From assembly GCA_039584685.1 (NCBI GenBank), contig JBDGXI010000049.1:1-15217 (forward strand): DNA of 15,217 nucleotides. Direction: 5' to 3'. The notes below the pieces were generated by a model that was given only the letters and a program-made list of their open reading frames with translations, had not been told where the DNA came from and made no database searches. The stretch is from Benthicola sp039584685. Lineage in GTDB: Bacteria; Gemmatimonadota; Gemmatimonadetes; Palauibacterales; Palauibacteraceae. Numbering within the stretch: the first letter of the stretch is position 1; the number at the start of each line of letters is the position of its first letter. Positions 8,401 to 14,985 of this stretch are shown here, one piece after another. The position numbers and the translations under genes are program-made.

Positions 8401-8802
8401 GAGCTGCGATACACCCTTCGGCCGCACGCCGGTTTCGACGAGGCCGCCGCCGAGAGGTTCGCGTCGACGATCGCGCATCCGCTGGTGGTCCACTCGACGG
8501 ACGGCACCTCGCTTGTTCCAAAGCTGCCGCTGGCGCTGGCTGCCAGTCGCTCGATCGTGACGCTGGTGCGGGCGCTCGGAGAGGGAGGTGGATTGCTGGT
8601 CCGAATGTACAACCCGTCGGACGAGGCGGACGAAGTCCGATTCACCGGGGACGACGGATCGCCTGTCGCGTCGTTCATCCAAACGGATCCGTGGGGCGAG
8701 CCGCTCGCGGCTGAAGACGCCACAGCCTCAGCCTCCGCGCGCACGGCAGGCGAGATCGTGCTCGCTGCAAGAGAGGTCGCGACTTTCGCAGTCCGACCGT
8801 GA
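5431..8802 (+). CDS. Secreted glycoside hydrolase family 38 (alpha-mannosidase-like) protein
   Basis: This 1123-aa protein begins with a basic stretch (RHAKR) and a hydrophobic segment ending near Ala-Gly-Ala-Gln, residues about 10-32, a likely signal peptide. After an extra N-terminal beta-rich region (about 40-285), the GH38 catalytic domain starts at LYLIHHTHLDIGYTH. His302 and Asp304 correspond to the family's zinc ligands, and Asp419 in SDIPGMSWG is the best candidate nucleophile. The stretch near YNIGSDNGPPD (523-533) is a conserved-looking loop, but the usual fourth zinc-ligand histidine is not obvious. A GH38 C-terminal beta domain starts near 771 (LDNGVVRVTLDPERGG), and a final sandwich contains VRMYNPSDEADEV. 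Retaining hydrolysis of alpha-mannosides in the periplasm or outside is the family expectation. The substrate is not known. The 4-bp overlap with galM supports a sugar-use operon. Confidence 0.9.
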   Translation: MTGRHAKRAPISFAVAAAAALVCSVTLDAGAQTGAARIALPSPWFPGFAEAVAGEELEYHSPLPDAQRSLVVRSEDAARGIEWTTAPVPPDFADDVATFVMLAGIDATDDRREFVLSIDGRPVLRFETPLEAETGTLRWTGEDGVQAEFRVTLVDRYADAMGYLLLHVPRKMFRPGEPLRVSVAGENAGSRTWFMVFKNEITPGIEVRGNPAVVRTPNGLKQTVRVDALYFGQRSVLRMEAPGIVSEALLGFGFTRLELEVAAVETPVSVPLSFSLDGQPYETELRIEPVPALDLYLIHHTHLDIGYTHVQDEVERMQWAHLEEALRLGVAAETMPKEARFVWHPEGAWAIESYLATRPASRREALLEGIRRGWIHVDGLYANVLTGLATGEVLFRTVQPARDIRMEAGVPLRSAMFSDIPGMSWGVVPTLAQAGIRYLSVGPNRWHRIGDFLDTWSDRPFWWESASGQERVLTWVHGGGYSMFHTGLGYEHLEKRLDQEIILAYADTLAARGWPHGIAGVRYNIGSDNGPPDSTLSATVAAWNERHVTPRLVVASVTELFEELEARAGDGLPVVRGDLTGYWEDGAGSSARETAMMRRSAESLVQTETLAAMTGVSIPPAVMDAAWRDVLLFLEHTWGSWNSISEPEAEFTISQWERKKQFAEDAVRQADRLRSRALGGDAGSAGALEILNTTQWERSEVVVLSAKEPAGVTGLRDPDGVEVPSQRLADGSLAFRTGAIPAWSGRRYEVLSDPGGEPDPAGGLEVEPGTLDNGVVRVTLDPERGGIASLTLHASGRELVPPGEIMDEYLYVPGRDPAAVQAAGPARVQMADSGPLVWTAVVSGQAPGTESGLQTTVRLFADSEAIEITHRLDKTLTYEPEAVLLRFPVALEEAGAVVGGAWGAWRAETDQPPGANRNYATVERWADLHDDTGGLQVVSVDVPGIQLGSIGTDPIAAGWRHVTDPEPVLYSYVMNNYWETNYRAAQDGPHELRYTLRPHAGFDEAAAERFASTIAHPLVVHSTDGTSLVPKLPLALAASRSIVTLVRALGEGGGLLVRMYNPSDEADEVRFTGDDGSPVASFIQTDPWGEPLAAEDATASASARTAGEIVLAAREVATFAVRP

Positions 8803-8887
8803 GTCAGGCATGATGTCGTGAACCGGGACCGGGCCCGAGGGTACGAGGCACAGTCACCAGTGTCTCCTTCGACCCGGACATGAACCG

Positions 8888-10153
8888 ATGCGACATCTGA
8901 CCGTACGTCATTCCGCACTGAACGTGCTTGCCACGGCCTTCCTGGTAGCGGCCTGCGACTCTCCTGCCGACCCTCAGCCGGTGCAGAAGATCGAATCTCT
9001 TCCGCGGGCGCTTACGACCAGTGAGCTGGCCCTGGTCGATGCGGGCGAGGCGTTCGCGTTCGACTTCCTGCGAGAGGTCGTGCGGGAAGAGGATCCAGCG
9101 GCGAACATCTTCGTGTCTCCTCTCAGCGCGTCGATGGCTCTCGGCATGGCTCTGGAGGGCTCCGAGGCCGGGACGTTCGAGGCGGTGCGCGCCGCTCTCC
9201 GGCTCGACGGTCTGGAGCGCGAGCAGCTCGGTGTGGCGTACCGAAGCCTGATCGATCTCCTTTCCGACCTCGATCCCACGGTCCGGGTGGAGATTGCGAA
9301 CTCGGTATGGCACCGGGCGGGTTTCGTTCTCGAAGATGACTACGTGAACGAGGTGGAGCGTGATTTCCTGGCGCGCGTGGAGGGGCTCGACTTCGACGAC
9401 CCGGGAGCGGCAGATGTGATCAACGCCTGGGTGGACGAGGCGACGGACGGCCTGATCGACGGGATCGTGGATTCTCCGATCGATCCGCTCACCGTGGCCT
9501 TCCTCATCAACGCGATCTACTTCGAGGGAGCGTGGACGCTGCGGTTCGATCCGGATCGGACAGCCTCCGGCGAATTTCGGCGTTCCGACGGAGCCACTGT
9601 GACCGTACCGTTCATGACCATGAGCGACCGGGCGTTTCCGTTCGCGCAGATGCCAGACTACCTGGCGGTCGAGCTGCCCTACGGCGGTGAGGCTTTCGTC
9701 ATGAATGTGGTGGTTCCGTCGGAGGAAATCGGCGTCGACGCGTTCGTGGAGTCGCTGGACGCCGGGGCGTGGGCCGACATCGTCGGTGGTCTGGCGTCCA
9801 CTGAGCTTCTCGTCGCGCTCCCCAGGTTCCGGCTCGAGTACGAACGGAACCTGAACGAGGTCCTGAAGTCCCTCGGCATGGAGGTCGCGTTTGAAGAGGC
9901 TGAGGCCGACTTCTCACGCATGCACCGCGATGCGCGGGACCTGCAGCTGCACATCTCGCGCGTGAAGCAGAAGGCGTTCGTCGAGGTAGACGAGGAGGGT
10001 ACCCGGGCCGCGGCCGTGACGTCGGTGGAGGTGGGCGTCACCTCTGCCCCGCCCGTGTTCCGAGCCGACCGTCCGTTCGTGTTCGCCATCCGGGAGCGCC
10101 TGTCCGGAGCCCTCCTGTTCACGGGGGTCGTGCGGGACCCGTCCGCCGGCTGA
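8888..10153 (+). CDS. Lipoprotein serpin (inhibitory type)
   Basis: The 421-aa protein is a full-length serpin. The N-terminus has a lipobox (LVAAC, lipid-accepting Cys23). The serpin core includes NIFVSPLSASMALGMA, the breach/shutter strand FLINAIYFEGAW, and the C-terminal RPFVFAIRE...LFTGVV signature. The reactive-loop hinge EEGTRAAAVT (369-378) carries the Gly, Thr and small residues needed for loop insertion, so it should be a suicide inhibitor rather than a substrate. Counting 17 residues from Glu369 as in alpha-1-antitrypsin puts the scissile bond at Thr385-Ser386, followed by APP. A P1 Thr with P2 Val suggests an elastase-like or subtilisin-like target (inference). The ATG at 8888 has no clear ribosome site; the ATG at 8880 is out of frame. 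The 85-bp gap after the GH38 gene holds no clear promoter. It is probably surface or periplasmic protection against proteases. Confidence 0.95.
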   Translation: MRHLTVRHSALNVLATAFLVAACDSPADPQPVQKIESLPRALTTSELALVDAGEAFAFDFLREVVREEDPAANIFVSPLSASMALGMALEGSEAGTFEAVRAALRLDGLEREQLGVAYRSLIDLLSDLDPTVRVEIANSVWHRAGFVLEDDYVNEVERDFLARVEGLDFDDPGAADVINAWVDEATDGLIDGIVDSPIDPLTVAFLINAIYFEGAWTLRFDPDRTASGEFRRSDGATVTVPFMTMSDRAFPFAQMPDYLAVELPYGGEAFVMNVVVPSEEIGVDAFVESLDAGAWADIVGGLASTELLVALPRFRLEYERNLNEVLKSLGMEVAFEEAEADFSRMHRDARDLQLHISRVKQKAFVEVDEEGTRAAAVTSVEVGVTSAPPVFRADRPFVFAIRERLSGALLFTGVVRDPSAG

Positions 10154-10164
10154 GCGCCGGGCGG
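10143..10164 (+). terminator. Possible hairpin at the end of the serpin gene
   Basis: CCGCC-GGC and GCC-G-GGCGG can pair around the serpin stop codon as an 8-bp stem with a one-base bulge. No T-tract follows directly; the nearest T run is about 70 nt on. The rest of the 182-bp gap to the next gene contains a short TTCCCAC/TTTCCCAC repeat (near 10217-10231) and no promoter I can support. Confidence 0.25.
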
Positions 10165-10335
10165 GTGGGCGTACGGAGGGCGCGTGTGGAGGCGTGTTCG
10201 GAAACCCTCTGCGAAATTCCCACTTTCCCACTTTTTCAGACGTTCCTGCCACAGGGAGTGCATCGCGCCGCTCTGGCCGTCGTCCGGTCGGATGTGCATC
10301 CTCCTGACGAGACTCTCTGTCGAGGAGTGTGAAGC

Positions 10336-11376
10336 GTGTCGCAAGCGACCACCCGAGCTATCCGCATCGAGCGTCACGGGGCGCCCCATGTGTTCGTCGA
10401 ACGCGAGATCCCTCTGCCCGTGCCGGGCCCGCATGAAGTGCATCTCCGGGTGCGCGCGGCCGGGATCAACTTCGCTGACCTGTTCATGCGGACCGGGCTG
10501 TACGATACGGTTCCCCCCCGGCCGTACAGTCCGGGTTTCGAGGTAGCGGGTGAGATCGTGTCGGTCGGCGAAGGCGTCGAGGAGTGGTCGCCCGGCGACC
10601 GGGCGGTAGGCCTGATCAGGCACGGCGGCTACGCGCACGACGTGGTCGTCCCGACGCGAAACCTGTTCCACTATCCGGACAGCCTGTCGCCGACCGAAGC
10701 CGCGGCAATTCCGGTCGTCTTCCTGACGGCCTGGGTGTGTCTCTCCGAGTGTGCGCGCGTGCGACCGGGCGAGACGGCGCTGATCCTCGGCGCGGCGGGA
10801 GGCGTCGGATCTGCCGCCGTGCAGTTGGCGGTGCGGGACGGCCTCCGCGTGATCGGCACGGCCGGCACGCCTGAGAAACGAGCTTTTGTCACCGACGAAC
10901 TGGGCGCGGAGGCCTGCTTCGATTCTCGGGGCGACTGGGAGCCGGAGGTTGAGGGTCTGCTCGGCCCACGAGAATTGGACGTGGCCCTCGACGCCACCGG
11001 AGGCCAGGCCACGGCAGCCTGCCGCCGGCTCCTCGCGCCGCTCGGCCGACTGGTGTTCTACGGGATGAGCGCGGCCCTGCCGACCACCAGGAAGAACTGG
11101 CCGCGCGCGGCGGTGGCGTGGCTTCGGACTCCGCGCATCCACCCCATGGATCTGGTGCAGCCGTGTATCGGGGTGTTCGGGGTCCACCTGCTCCACCTGC
11201 AGGAGCGTGAGGGGCTGCTTCTCTCAGGGCTGGACGAAATCTACCGTGGAGTCGAGGCGGGCGAGCTCAGGCCGATCGTCGACTGCACCTTCCCGCTCAC
11301 GAGAGACGGGGCCGTCGAGGCCCACCAGTACATCCACGATCGACGGAACCTCGGCAAGGTCCTCCTCACAAACTGA
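10336..11376 (+). CDS. Zinc-independent MDR oxidoreductase (VAT-1 / quinone oxidoreductase-like)
   Basis: A 346-aa medium-chain reductase. The N-terminal GroES-like domain has the AGINFADLFMRTGLYDTVPP stretch typical of the quinone reductase/VAT-1 branch, with a substrate-side PGFEVAGEI strand. The Rossmann domain begins near 150 with ILGAAGGVGSAAVQLA, the NADPH-binding turn. The structural-zinc cysteine cluster of classic alcohol dehydrogenases is absent. The C-terminal half (YGMSAALPTTRKNW, IGVFGVHLLHL, and final NLGKVLLTN) resembles vertebrate VAT-1 more than Qor. The start is GTG at 10336, with GAGGAG 8 nt before it. It probably reduces quinones or activated alkenes with NADPH in the cytoplasm; the true substrate cannot be told. 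It has no evident link with the serpin upstream. Confidence 0.92.
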   Translation: MSQATTRAIRIERHGAPHVFVEREIPLPVPGPHEVHLRVRAAGINFADLFMRTGLYDTVPPRPYSPGFEVAGEIVSVGEGVEEWSPGDRAVGLIRHGGYAHDVVVPTRNLFHYPDSLSPTEAAAIPVVFLTAWVCLSECARVRPGETALILGAAGGVGSAAVQLAVRDGLRVIGTAGTPEKRAFVTDELGAEACFDSRGDWEPEVEGLLGPRELDVALDATGGQATAACRRLLAPLGRLVFYGMSAALPTTRKNWPRAAVAWLRTPRIHPMDLVQPCIGVFGVHLLHLQEREGLLLSGLDEIYRGVEAGELRPIVDCTFPLTRDGAVEAHQYIHDRRNLGKVLLTN

Positions 11377-11403
11377 TCGATCGGTCTCGGCCGGATGCGC
11401 GAA

Positions 11404-11434
11404 GCCCGCGGCGCCTGGCTCTGCGCACGCGGGC
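11404..11434. terminator. Hairpin between convergent genes, candidate bidirectional terminator
   Basis: GCCCGCGGCGC (11404-11414) pairs with GCGC-A-CGCGGGC (11423-11434), an 11-bp GC-only stem with a single bulged A and an 8-nt loop. It lies between the oxidoreductase stop (11376) and the stop of the convergent minus-strand gene (11480), where a terminator for both is expected. There is no T-tract on either side. Confidence 0.5.
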
Positions 11435-11479
11435 CTCCCAGGCTCCGCGACTCCGCGGAACCGCGTGCATGTGAGACGA

Positions 11480-12250
11480 CTACATCGTGTCCGGTATCAG
11501 CGATAGCTCGGGTCGGAACATCGCCTCGTTGTGTTCGAACTTCCGAAGCATGCTCATCGACTTCACCATCAGCTCCTGGCCGGCCTCGCCGAGGATCTCG
11601 TCGACCTCGTCGCTCATCAGGTAGTAGGCGCCGGCGCTTTCGGCCGGTGTGATGAGCACCACGAGCGGCAGGTCTTCACCGGACACCGCCTGGTATGCGG
11701 TCCACCCGGAATCAATGCCATGTTCCGCGTACAGGGCCGCCCACTTCTTCAAGACTTCGCCGAACTTGTCTTCCATGCCGGGTTTCGGATACAGCCAGTC
11801 GTAATGCCGCACCGGCATGTCGGGCATGGACTCCTCGAACCCCTCGGGGTGGTACGACCCTTCAAGCATCTCGACGTAGAAGTTCATGGAGCTGTGCTCG
11901 ACCAGGTCACTGGCCTGCATGGCCTGCCACTTGTCCCAGCCGATCTGGTCGACCATGCTCATCCACTGCTCGTTCAACTTCATGAAGTCGGTCATGCTCT
12001 CCATCGGAATGGCATAGCTGTAGCCGATCTCGGGACCCGAGAGGGTGTAGTAGACCATATCTGCGGGAGCGTTGGCCACGATCACTTCGTGCATCGCGGC
12101 GCTGTTCTCTTCGAACGCGGCCACGTTGGCCGGCGCCACCTGCTCGGTGAACACGGCCCACCAGGTGGGCCCAGCCTCTTCCTCCTGCGCGGCGAGACTC
12201 GCCGGCATCAACATCAGAACTGCGAGGGGCAGCAACATCCATCGCTTCAT
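11480..12250 (-). CDS. Secreted protein with two alpha/beta-barrel-like repeats (256 aa)
   Basis: The start is the ATG at 12250, with GGAGG about 5 nt before it. A longer frame to 12364 would bury the signal peptide and pass through the promoter. Residues 1-22 (MKRWMLLPLAVLMLMPASLA) form a clear signal peptide. The mature protein appears to hold two copies of a beta-alpha-beta unit. The first (about 28-135) contains FEENSAAMHEV and WMSMVDQIGW. The second (about 145-250) contains FGEVLKKWAALYAEHG and EVDEILGEAGQEL. The pattern is like dimeric alpha/beta barrel or NIPSNAP-like proteins, in tandem. No catalytic motif is recognisable. It is probably periplasmic or extracellular. It is a single-gene unit with its own promoter and a hairpin downstream. 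Confidence 0.88.
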   Translation of the reverse strand: MKRWMLLPLAVLMLMPASLAAQEEEAGPTWWAVFTEQVAPANVAAFEENSAAMHEVIVANAPADMVYYTLSGPEIGYSYAIPMESMTDFMKLNEQWMSMVDQIGWDKWQAMQASDLVEHSSMNFYVEMLEGSYHPEGFEESMPDMPVRHYDWLYPKPGMEDKFGEVLKKWAALYAEHGIDSGWTAYQAVSGEDLPLVVLITPAESAGAYYLMSDEVDEILGEAGQELMVKSMSMLRKFEHNEAMFRPELSLIPDTM

Positions 12251-12319
12251 GCGGACCTCCTTGGGCAACGTCGAAGGGGGCAGCAGCTGAGCCAGAGCCG
12301 CCGTGGTCGGGACGACTCT

Positions 12320-12347
12320 AGAATACCCTGATTTTCGGAGATGTAAA
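12320..12347 (-). promoter_or_regulatory. Sigma70-like promoter of the secreted two-repeat protein
   Basis: On the minus strand, TTTACA (12347-12342, five of six consensus bases) is followed after 16 nt by TATTCT (12325-12320, four of six). The stretch is locally AT-rich in an otherwise GC-rich region. The predicted start leaves a leader of about 60 nt, with GGAGG at 12260-12256 before the ATG at 12250. Confidence 0.55.
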
Positions 12348-12385
12348 CCAGCGCGCGAGCGCACGGTCGTGGGGGAGGCCGACCG

Positions 12386-13339
12386 TCAGAACGGACCGGC
12401 CACATCCGCCTCCTCGATTTCGGCTTCACACAGCTCGAAGAACTGGCAACGCGGGCAATTCCGCGTATCGTCGCGAAGAGGGAATCTGTCGCGCGGCAGG
12501 GCCTCGTTGCGGACCGGGTCCGCCAGGTAGGTGCGCATGGCGGCGACGCTGTCGGCGATCCTCTCGCGTTCGTCGGCGCAGTCGCGATCCGCGATCGGGA
12601 CGCTGGTGGAATCGCCCGTGCTCAGGTATTCGAGACGGCCGATCACCGGGCCCGCCGGAAGGTCTCCCCGCTCCTGCAGGTAGACGGCGTACGTGCGAAG
12701 CTGCGGAGCGTGCGAGGCGTGGCGTGCCCCGGTCTTCCAGTCCACGATGCGCCAGGCGTCGCCGAGCCGGTACAGCAGGTCGGGCTGCGCGTACATCTTC
12801 ACGCCGTCGAGCTCGACGAAGTCCAGCCGATCCACCTCCTTCACCTCTACCATCGGCGCCTCCACGGCCTCCCGGAAGCTCTCCGACGACGGGAGGTGGC
12901 GCAGGCAGGCGTACAGCTTGTCGCGGATCTGCTCGATCAGGTCTCGAGAGGGGCCTGAGCCGCGGTAGAACTCCGTCAGCATGGTGAGCTTGCCGGGGCG
13001 GCGCTCCCATTCCTCCCGCTGCTGCGACATCAGCCAGGCCCGATTCAACCTGGCCCGCCCTTCGTGGATCAGGTCAGCTGCCTCGGGCACGGCTCCCCCG
13101 CCGCGAGCCCGGAGGACCGCTCCGGCCGCGAGCTCGTGCACGATCGTGCCGAGCACCATATGCAGGTTGGTGATCTTCTTCAGCCGCCAGGCCCGGCCGG
13201 CCTCTTCCGCGGCCTCGTCCAGCCAGCCGTTATGCGACCCGTAGTAATGCCAGTAGTACTTGCGCGGGCACTCGCGGAACGTGGAGCGCCGGCTTTGGGA
13301 CCAGGAGAAGTCGGGGTACGCACGGATCTCGAAAGCCAT
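12386..13339 (-). CDS. PD-(D/E)XK nuclease with Cas4/AddB-type iron-sulfur cysteines
   Basis: A 317-aa protein of the RecB/AddB/Cas4 nuclease superfamily. In order: FRECPRKYYWHYY (Cys24), GTIVHEL (His68, the GxxxH motif), Asp187 in AQPDLLYR, IVDWKTG with Asp200 and Lys202 as the D-x-K catalytic pair, and QLRTY (Gln213, Tyr217) as the QxxxY motif. The C-terminus has Cys295-x2-Cys298-x5-Cys304. With Cys24 this is the four-cysteine pattern that holds a 4Fe-4S cluster in AddB and Cas4. There is no helicase domain, so it should be a stand-alone DNA exonuclease (inference). The ATG at 13339 is chosen; a GTG at 13357 is possible and neither has a strong ribosome site. It follows the PspB-like gene by 52 nt on the same strand. 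No CRISPR array or cas gene is visible. Confidence 0.9.
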   Translation of the reverse strand: MAFEIRAYPDFSWSQSRRSTFRECPRKYYWHYYGSHNGWLDEAAEEAGRAWRLKKITNLHMVLGTIVHELAAGAVLRARGGGAVPEAADLIHEGRARLNRAWLMSQQREEWERRPGKLTMLTEFYRGSGPSRDLIEQIRDKLYACLRHLPSSESFREAVEAPMVEVKEVDRLDFVELDGVKMYAQPDLLYRLGDAWRIVDWKTGARHASHAPQLRTYAVYLQERGDLPAGPVIGRLEYLSTGDSTSVPIADRDCADERERIADSVAAMRTYLADPVRNEALPRDRFPLRDDTRNCPRCQFFELCEAEIEEADVAGPF

Positions 13340-13391
13340 GTCCGGAACTTCGCCCACCCGTGTGACAGCGACAAGCGTGAAGCTCCGCCGG

Positions 13392-13685
13392 CTACCCCTC
13401 CAGGGACGGCCTTTCTGCGGGCCGACTCCCCGCCTCCAGCTGCCGCCGGAACGACTCGGCCTCTACCAGGCGGTCGATCTGCTGCCCCTGGTCGAGGATC
13501 GCCTGCTCCAGGCGGCCGACCCGGTTCGTCAGGTCCTCGGCCTCGGCCTGCGCCTTGCCGTGGATCGCACCGATGACGTCCCGGACCAGGGGCCGGAGGA
13601 CGAAGTGCGTGGCGACTGCCATGATCGGCACGCCGAAAATGAAGAAGATCGCAAGAATCGGGATCAGCAGTGCGAAGTCGAACAC
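13392..13685 (-). CDS. PspB-like small membrane protein (97 aa)
   Basis: It starts at a GTG (13685) with GGAGG 4 nt upstream. Residues about 3-27 form one hydrophobic helix (FALLIPILAIFFIFGVPIM). LRPLVRDV follows, then a coiled-coil stretch with RVGRLEQAILDQGQQIDRL and a FRRQLEAG end. N-terminal helix, cytoplasmic coiled coil and size all resemble phage shock protein B, although it is somewhat longer than the usual 70-75 residues of enterobacterial PspB. PspB-type proteins sense or relay envelope stress with PspC; no PspC or PspA homolog is seen here. It lies 25 nt after the HugZ-like gene and 52 nt before the nuclease, so it is probably in their operon. The family call is tentative, but the gene itself is well supported. 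Confidence 0.82.
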   Translation of the reverse strand: MFDFALLIPILAIFFIFGVPIMAVATHFVLRPLVRDVIGAIHGKAQAEAEDLTNRVGRLEQAILDQGQQIDRLVEAESFRRQLEAGSRPAERPSLEG

Positions 13686-13710
13686 GAGCCCTCCATATGC
13701 CGGGGTCCGC

Positions 13711-14211
13711 TTACTCGGTAGCCAATGCGGCGAACGAGTCCTTCGGGATCCAGCCCATGCGTCCGAAGCCCGCGATATAGCGCACCCGCTCGGCCCGAAG
13801 ACGGTAGAACGAGAAATCGGGAAAGTCGACGAACGCCGCAGCGGCCGGGTGGGCCTGGAGGTAGGCGTCCCGGTACTCGGCCCGGTCCTCGACGCGTTCC
13901 GCCCGCCCCACGATCGTGGCCCTCGGCTGCGTCAGGGCATCGGGCGACCCGATCGCTGGCCCGATGAGCAGCGATCCCCGCGGGTCCGCGTCGAGGTTCC
14001 TGCGGTGCTCCGCCAATCCACTGAGGAACAGAACCGCGTCGCCGTCGGCGAGCGGCAGGATGTCCACCAGCGAACCGTACGGCTCACCGCCATCGGGAAG
14101 AAGCGTGCACAGGACGCCTCGCGGACTTCCGGCAATCAGGTCCAGGGCCTCACGCGCCAGGGCGGCCCTTCCCCCCTCTCCGTGTGTTTTCGTTTCGTTC
14201 ATGCCATTCAT
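13711..14211 (-). CDS. HugZ/pyridoxamine 5'-phosphate oxidase-like FMN-binding protein (166 aa)
   Basis: The protein has the split-barrel fold of the PNPOx family. It contains GVLCTLLPDGGEPYGSLVDI as the first strands, a LSGLAEHRRNLDADPRGSLL stretch, RATIVGRAERVED, and a C-terminal FYRLRAERVRYIAGFGRMGW. The ending and the L-A-E-H-R-N-L stretch are typical of the HugZ/HutZ branch, which includes heme-degrading proteins, rather than of true PdxH. Heme binding cannot be confirmed from sequence alone. The ATG at 14211 shares one base with the stop of the lipoprotein gene (TGATG), so translation is coupled; an in-frame ATG at 14202 is an alternative. It is cytoplasmic and has no signal peptide. 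Confidence 0.9.
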   Translation of the reverse strand: MNGMNETKTHGEGGRAALAREALDLIAGSPRGVLCTLLPDGGEPYGSLVDILPLADGDAVLFLSGLAEHRRNLDADPRGSLLIGPAIGSPDALTQPRATIVGRAERVEDRAEYRDAYLQAHPAAAAFVDFPDFSFYRLRAERVRYIAGFGRMGWIPKDSFAALATE

Positions 14212-14951
14212 CAGCGCTTCAATCGCGCGTATATGCCTGTCACTTCGCCCGACTTCAGGGTCTCGAGATTGAACTCCCAGGTGAGAGTCTTGCCCTTCCT
14301 GGAGGTCGCGTTGTGTTCCTGCACCTCGAAGGGGGACGTGATCGAGAAAGTCACGGCGAAGCCTTCGAGCAGCTTCTCGACCATTTCATCCGATACCCAG
14401 GGGACCTCATCCATCTCCTCGATCGGATTGATGGGCTCGCTGCGGATGATGATCTCGTCTCCATCCTCGATGATCTCGAGATCCTCGAACGGTTCCGAGT
14501 TCACGGGAGCACCCTCGTCGTCGCCCTCGTCGTCGGTATCCAGGTGGATTTCCTTCAGTTTGTCCACGTGGTCGAACGCGAAGCGCATCTTGACGGTGGT
14601 AAGCAGATCGTGCCGGTTCACGTTCGCGTATTCGAGAGTCACGCCTTCCGGCAGGTCCGGCTCGATCTCCGAGCGCATCGATTCCTCGCTGAAGTCCTCG
14701 TCCTTGTCCATCTCGACGAGAATCTCCTCGCGAGCCGCCTCGATCTGCTCTGCCGAAGGTTCTCCCCCCTCGCCCGTAAACGCGTTCTGAACGAAGGCGG
14801 CCATGTAGGCCACGCGATCGAGATCGATCGCCAGATCGACGTCGGCCGTCCCTGACATGTCCTCCTCGAGCGTGATCCCGTATTCGAATTGCATGCAGCC
14901 GGCCGCGAACCACGCGACGCCGGCGATCAGGATCCCCCGCAGGTACCTCAT
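14211..14951 (-). CDS. LppM-like lipoprotein (246 aa)
   Basis: The chosen start is the ATG at 14951, 4 nt after AGGAGG; the GTG one codon earlier is too close to that site. Residues 1-19 form a lipoprotein signal with lipobox FAAGC (Cys19). The mature domain starts with MQFEYGITLEEDMSGTADVD, a beta-strand pattern like the LppM/DUF3153 lipoproteins. An acidic linker follows (about 142-152, DTDDEGDDEGA), then a WVSDEMVEKLLEGFAVTFSI stretch and a final WEFNLETLKSGEVTGIY strand pair. It lacks a C-terminal membrane helix. It is probably attached to a membrane facing the periplasm. It is the first gene of the likely four-gene operon and lies directly behind the best ECF-type promoter. The family assignment is moderate. 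Confidence 0.85.
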   Translation of the reverse strand: MRYLRGILIAGVAWFAAGCMQFEYGITLEEDMSGTADVDLAIDLDRVAYMAAFVQNAFTGEGGEPSAEQIEAAREEILVEMDKDEDFSEESMRSEIEPDLPEGVTLEYANVNRHDLLTTVKMRFAFDHVDKLKEIHLDTDDEGDDEGAPVNSEPFEDLEIIEDGDEIIIRSEPINPIEEMDEVPWVSDEMVEKLLEGFAVTFSITSPFEVQEHNATSRKGKTLTWEFNLETLKSGEVTGIYARLKR

Positions 14952-14985
14952 CACTCCTCCTGTTCCTGGCTGACATCCTCAGTTC

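Noticed and set aside
8880..8882. Earlier ATG before the serpin start
   Set aside because: It is out of frame with the serpin and no signal peptide follows it.
8803..8887. GTGAAC-N16-GGTACG element upstream of the serpin as an ECF promoter
   Set aside because: The -10 half lacks the CGTA core, so it is too weak to call.
9679..11196. 505-codon open frame on the minus strand
   Set aside because: It spans the antisense of both the serpin and the oxidoreductase and their intergenic gap, with low-complexity translation.
12426..13010. 194-codon minus-strand frame
   Set aside because: It is a frame-shifted shadow of the PD-(D/E)XK nuclease, which has all its motifs in the other frame.
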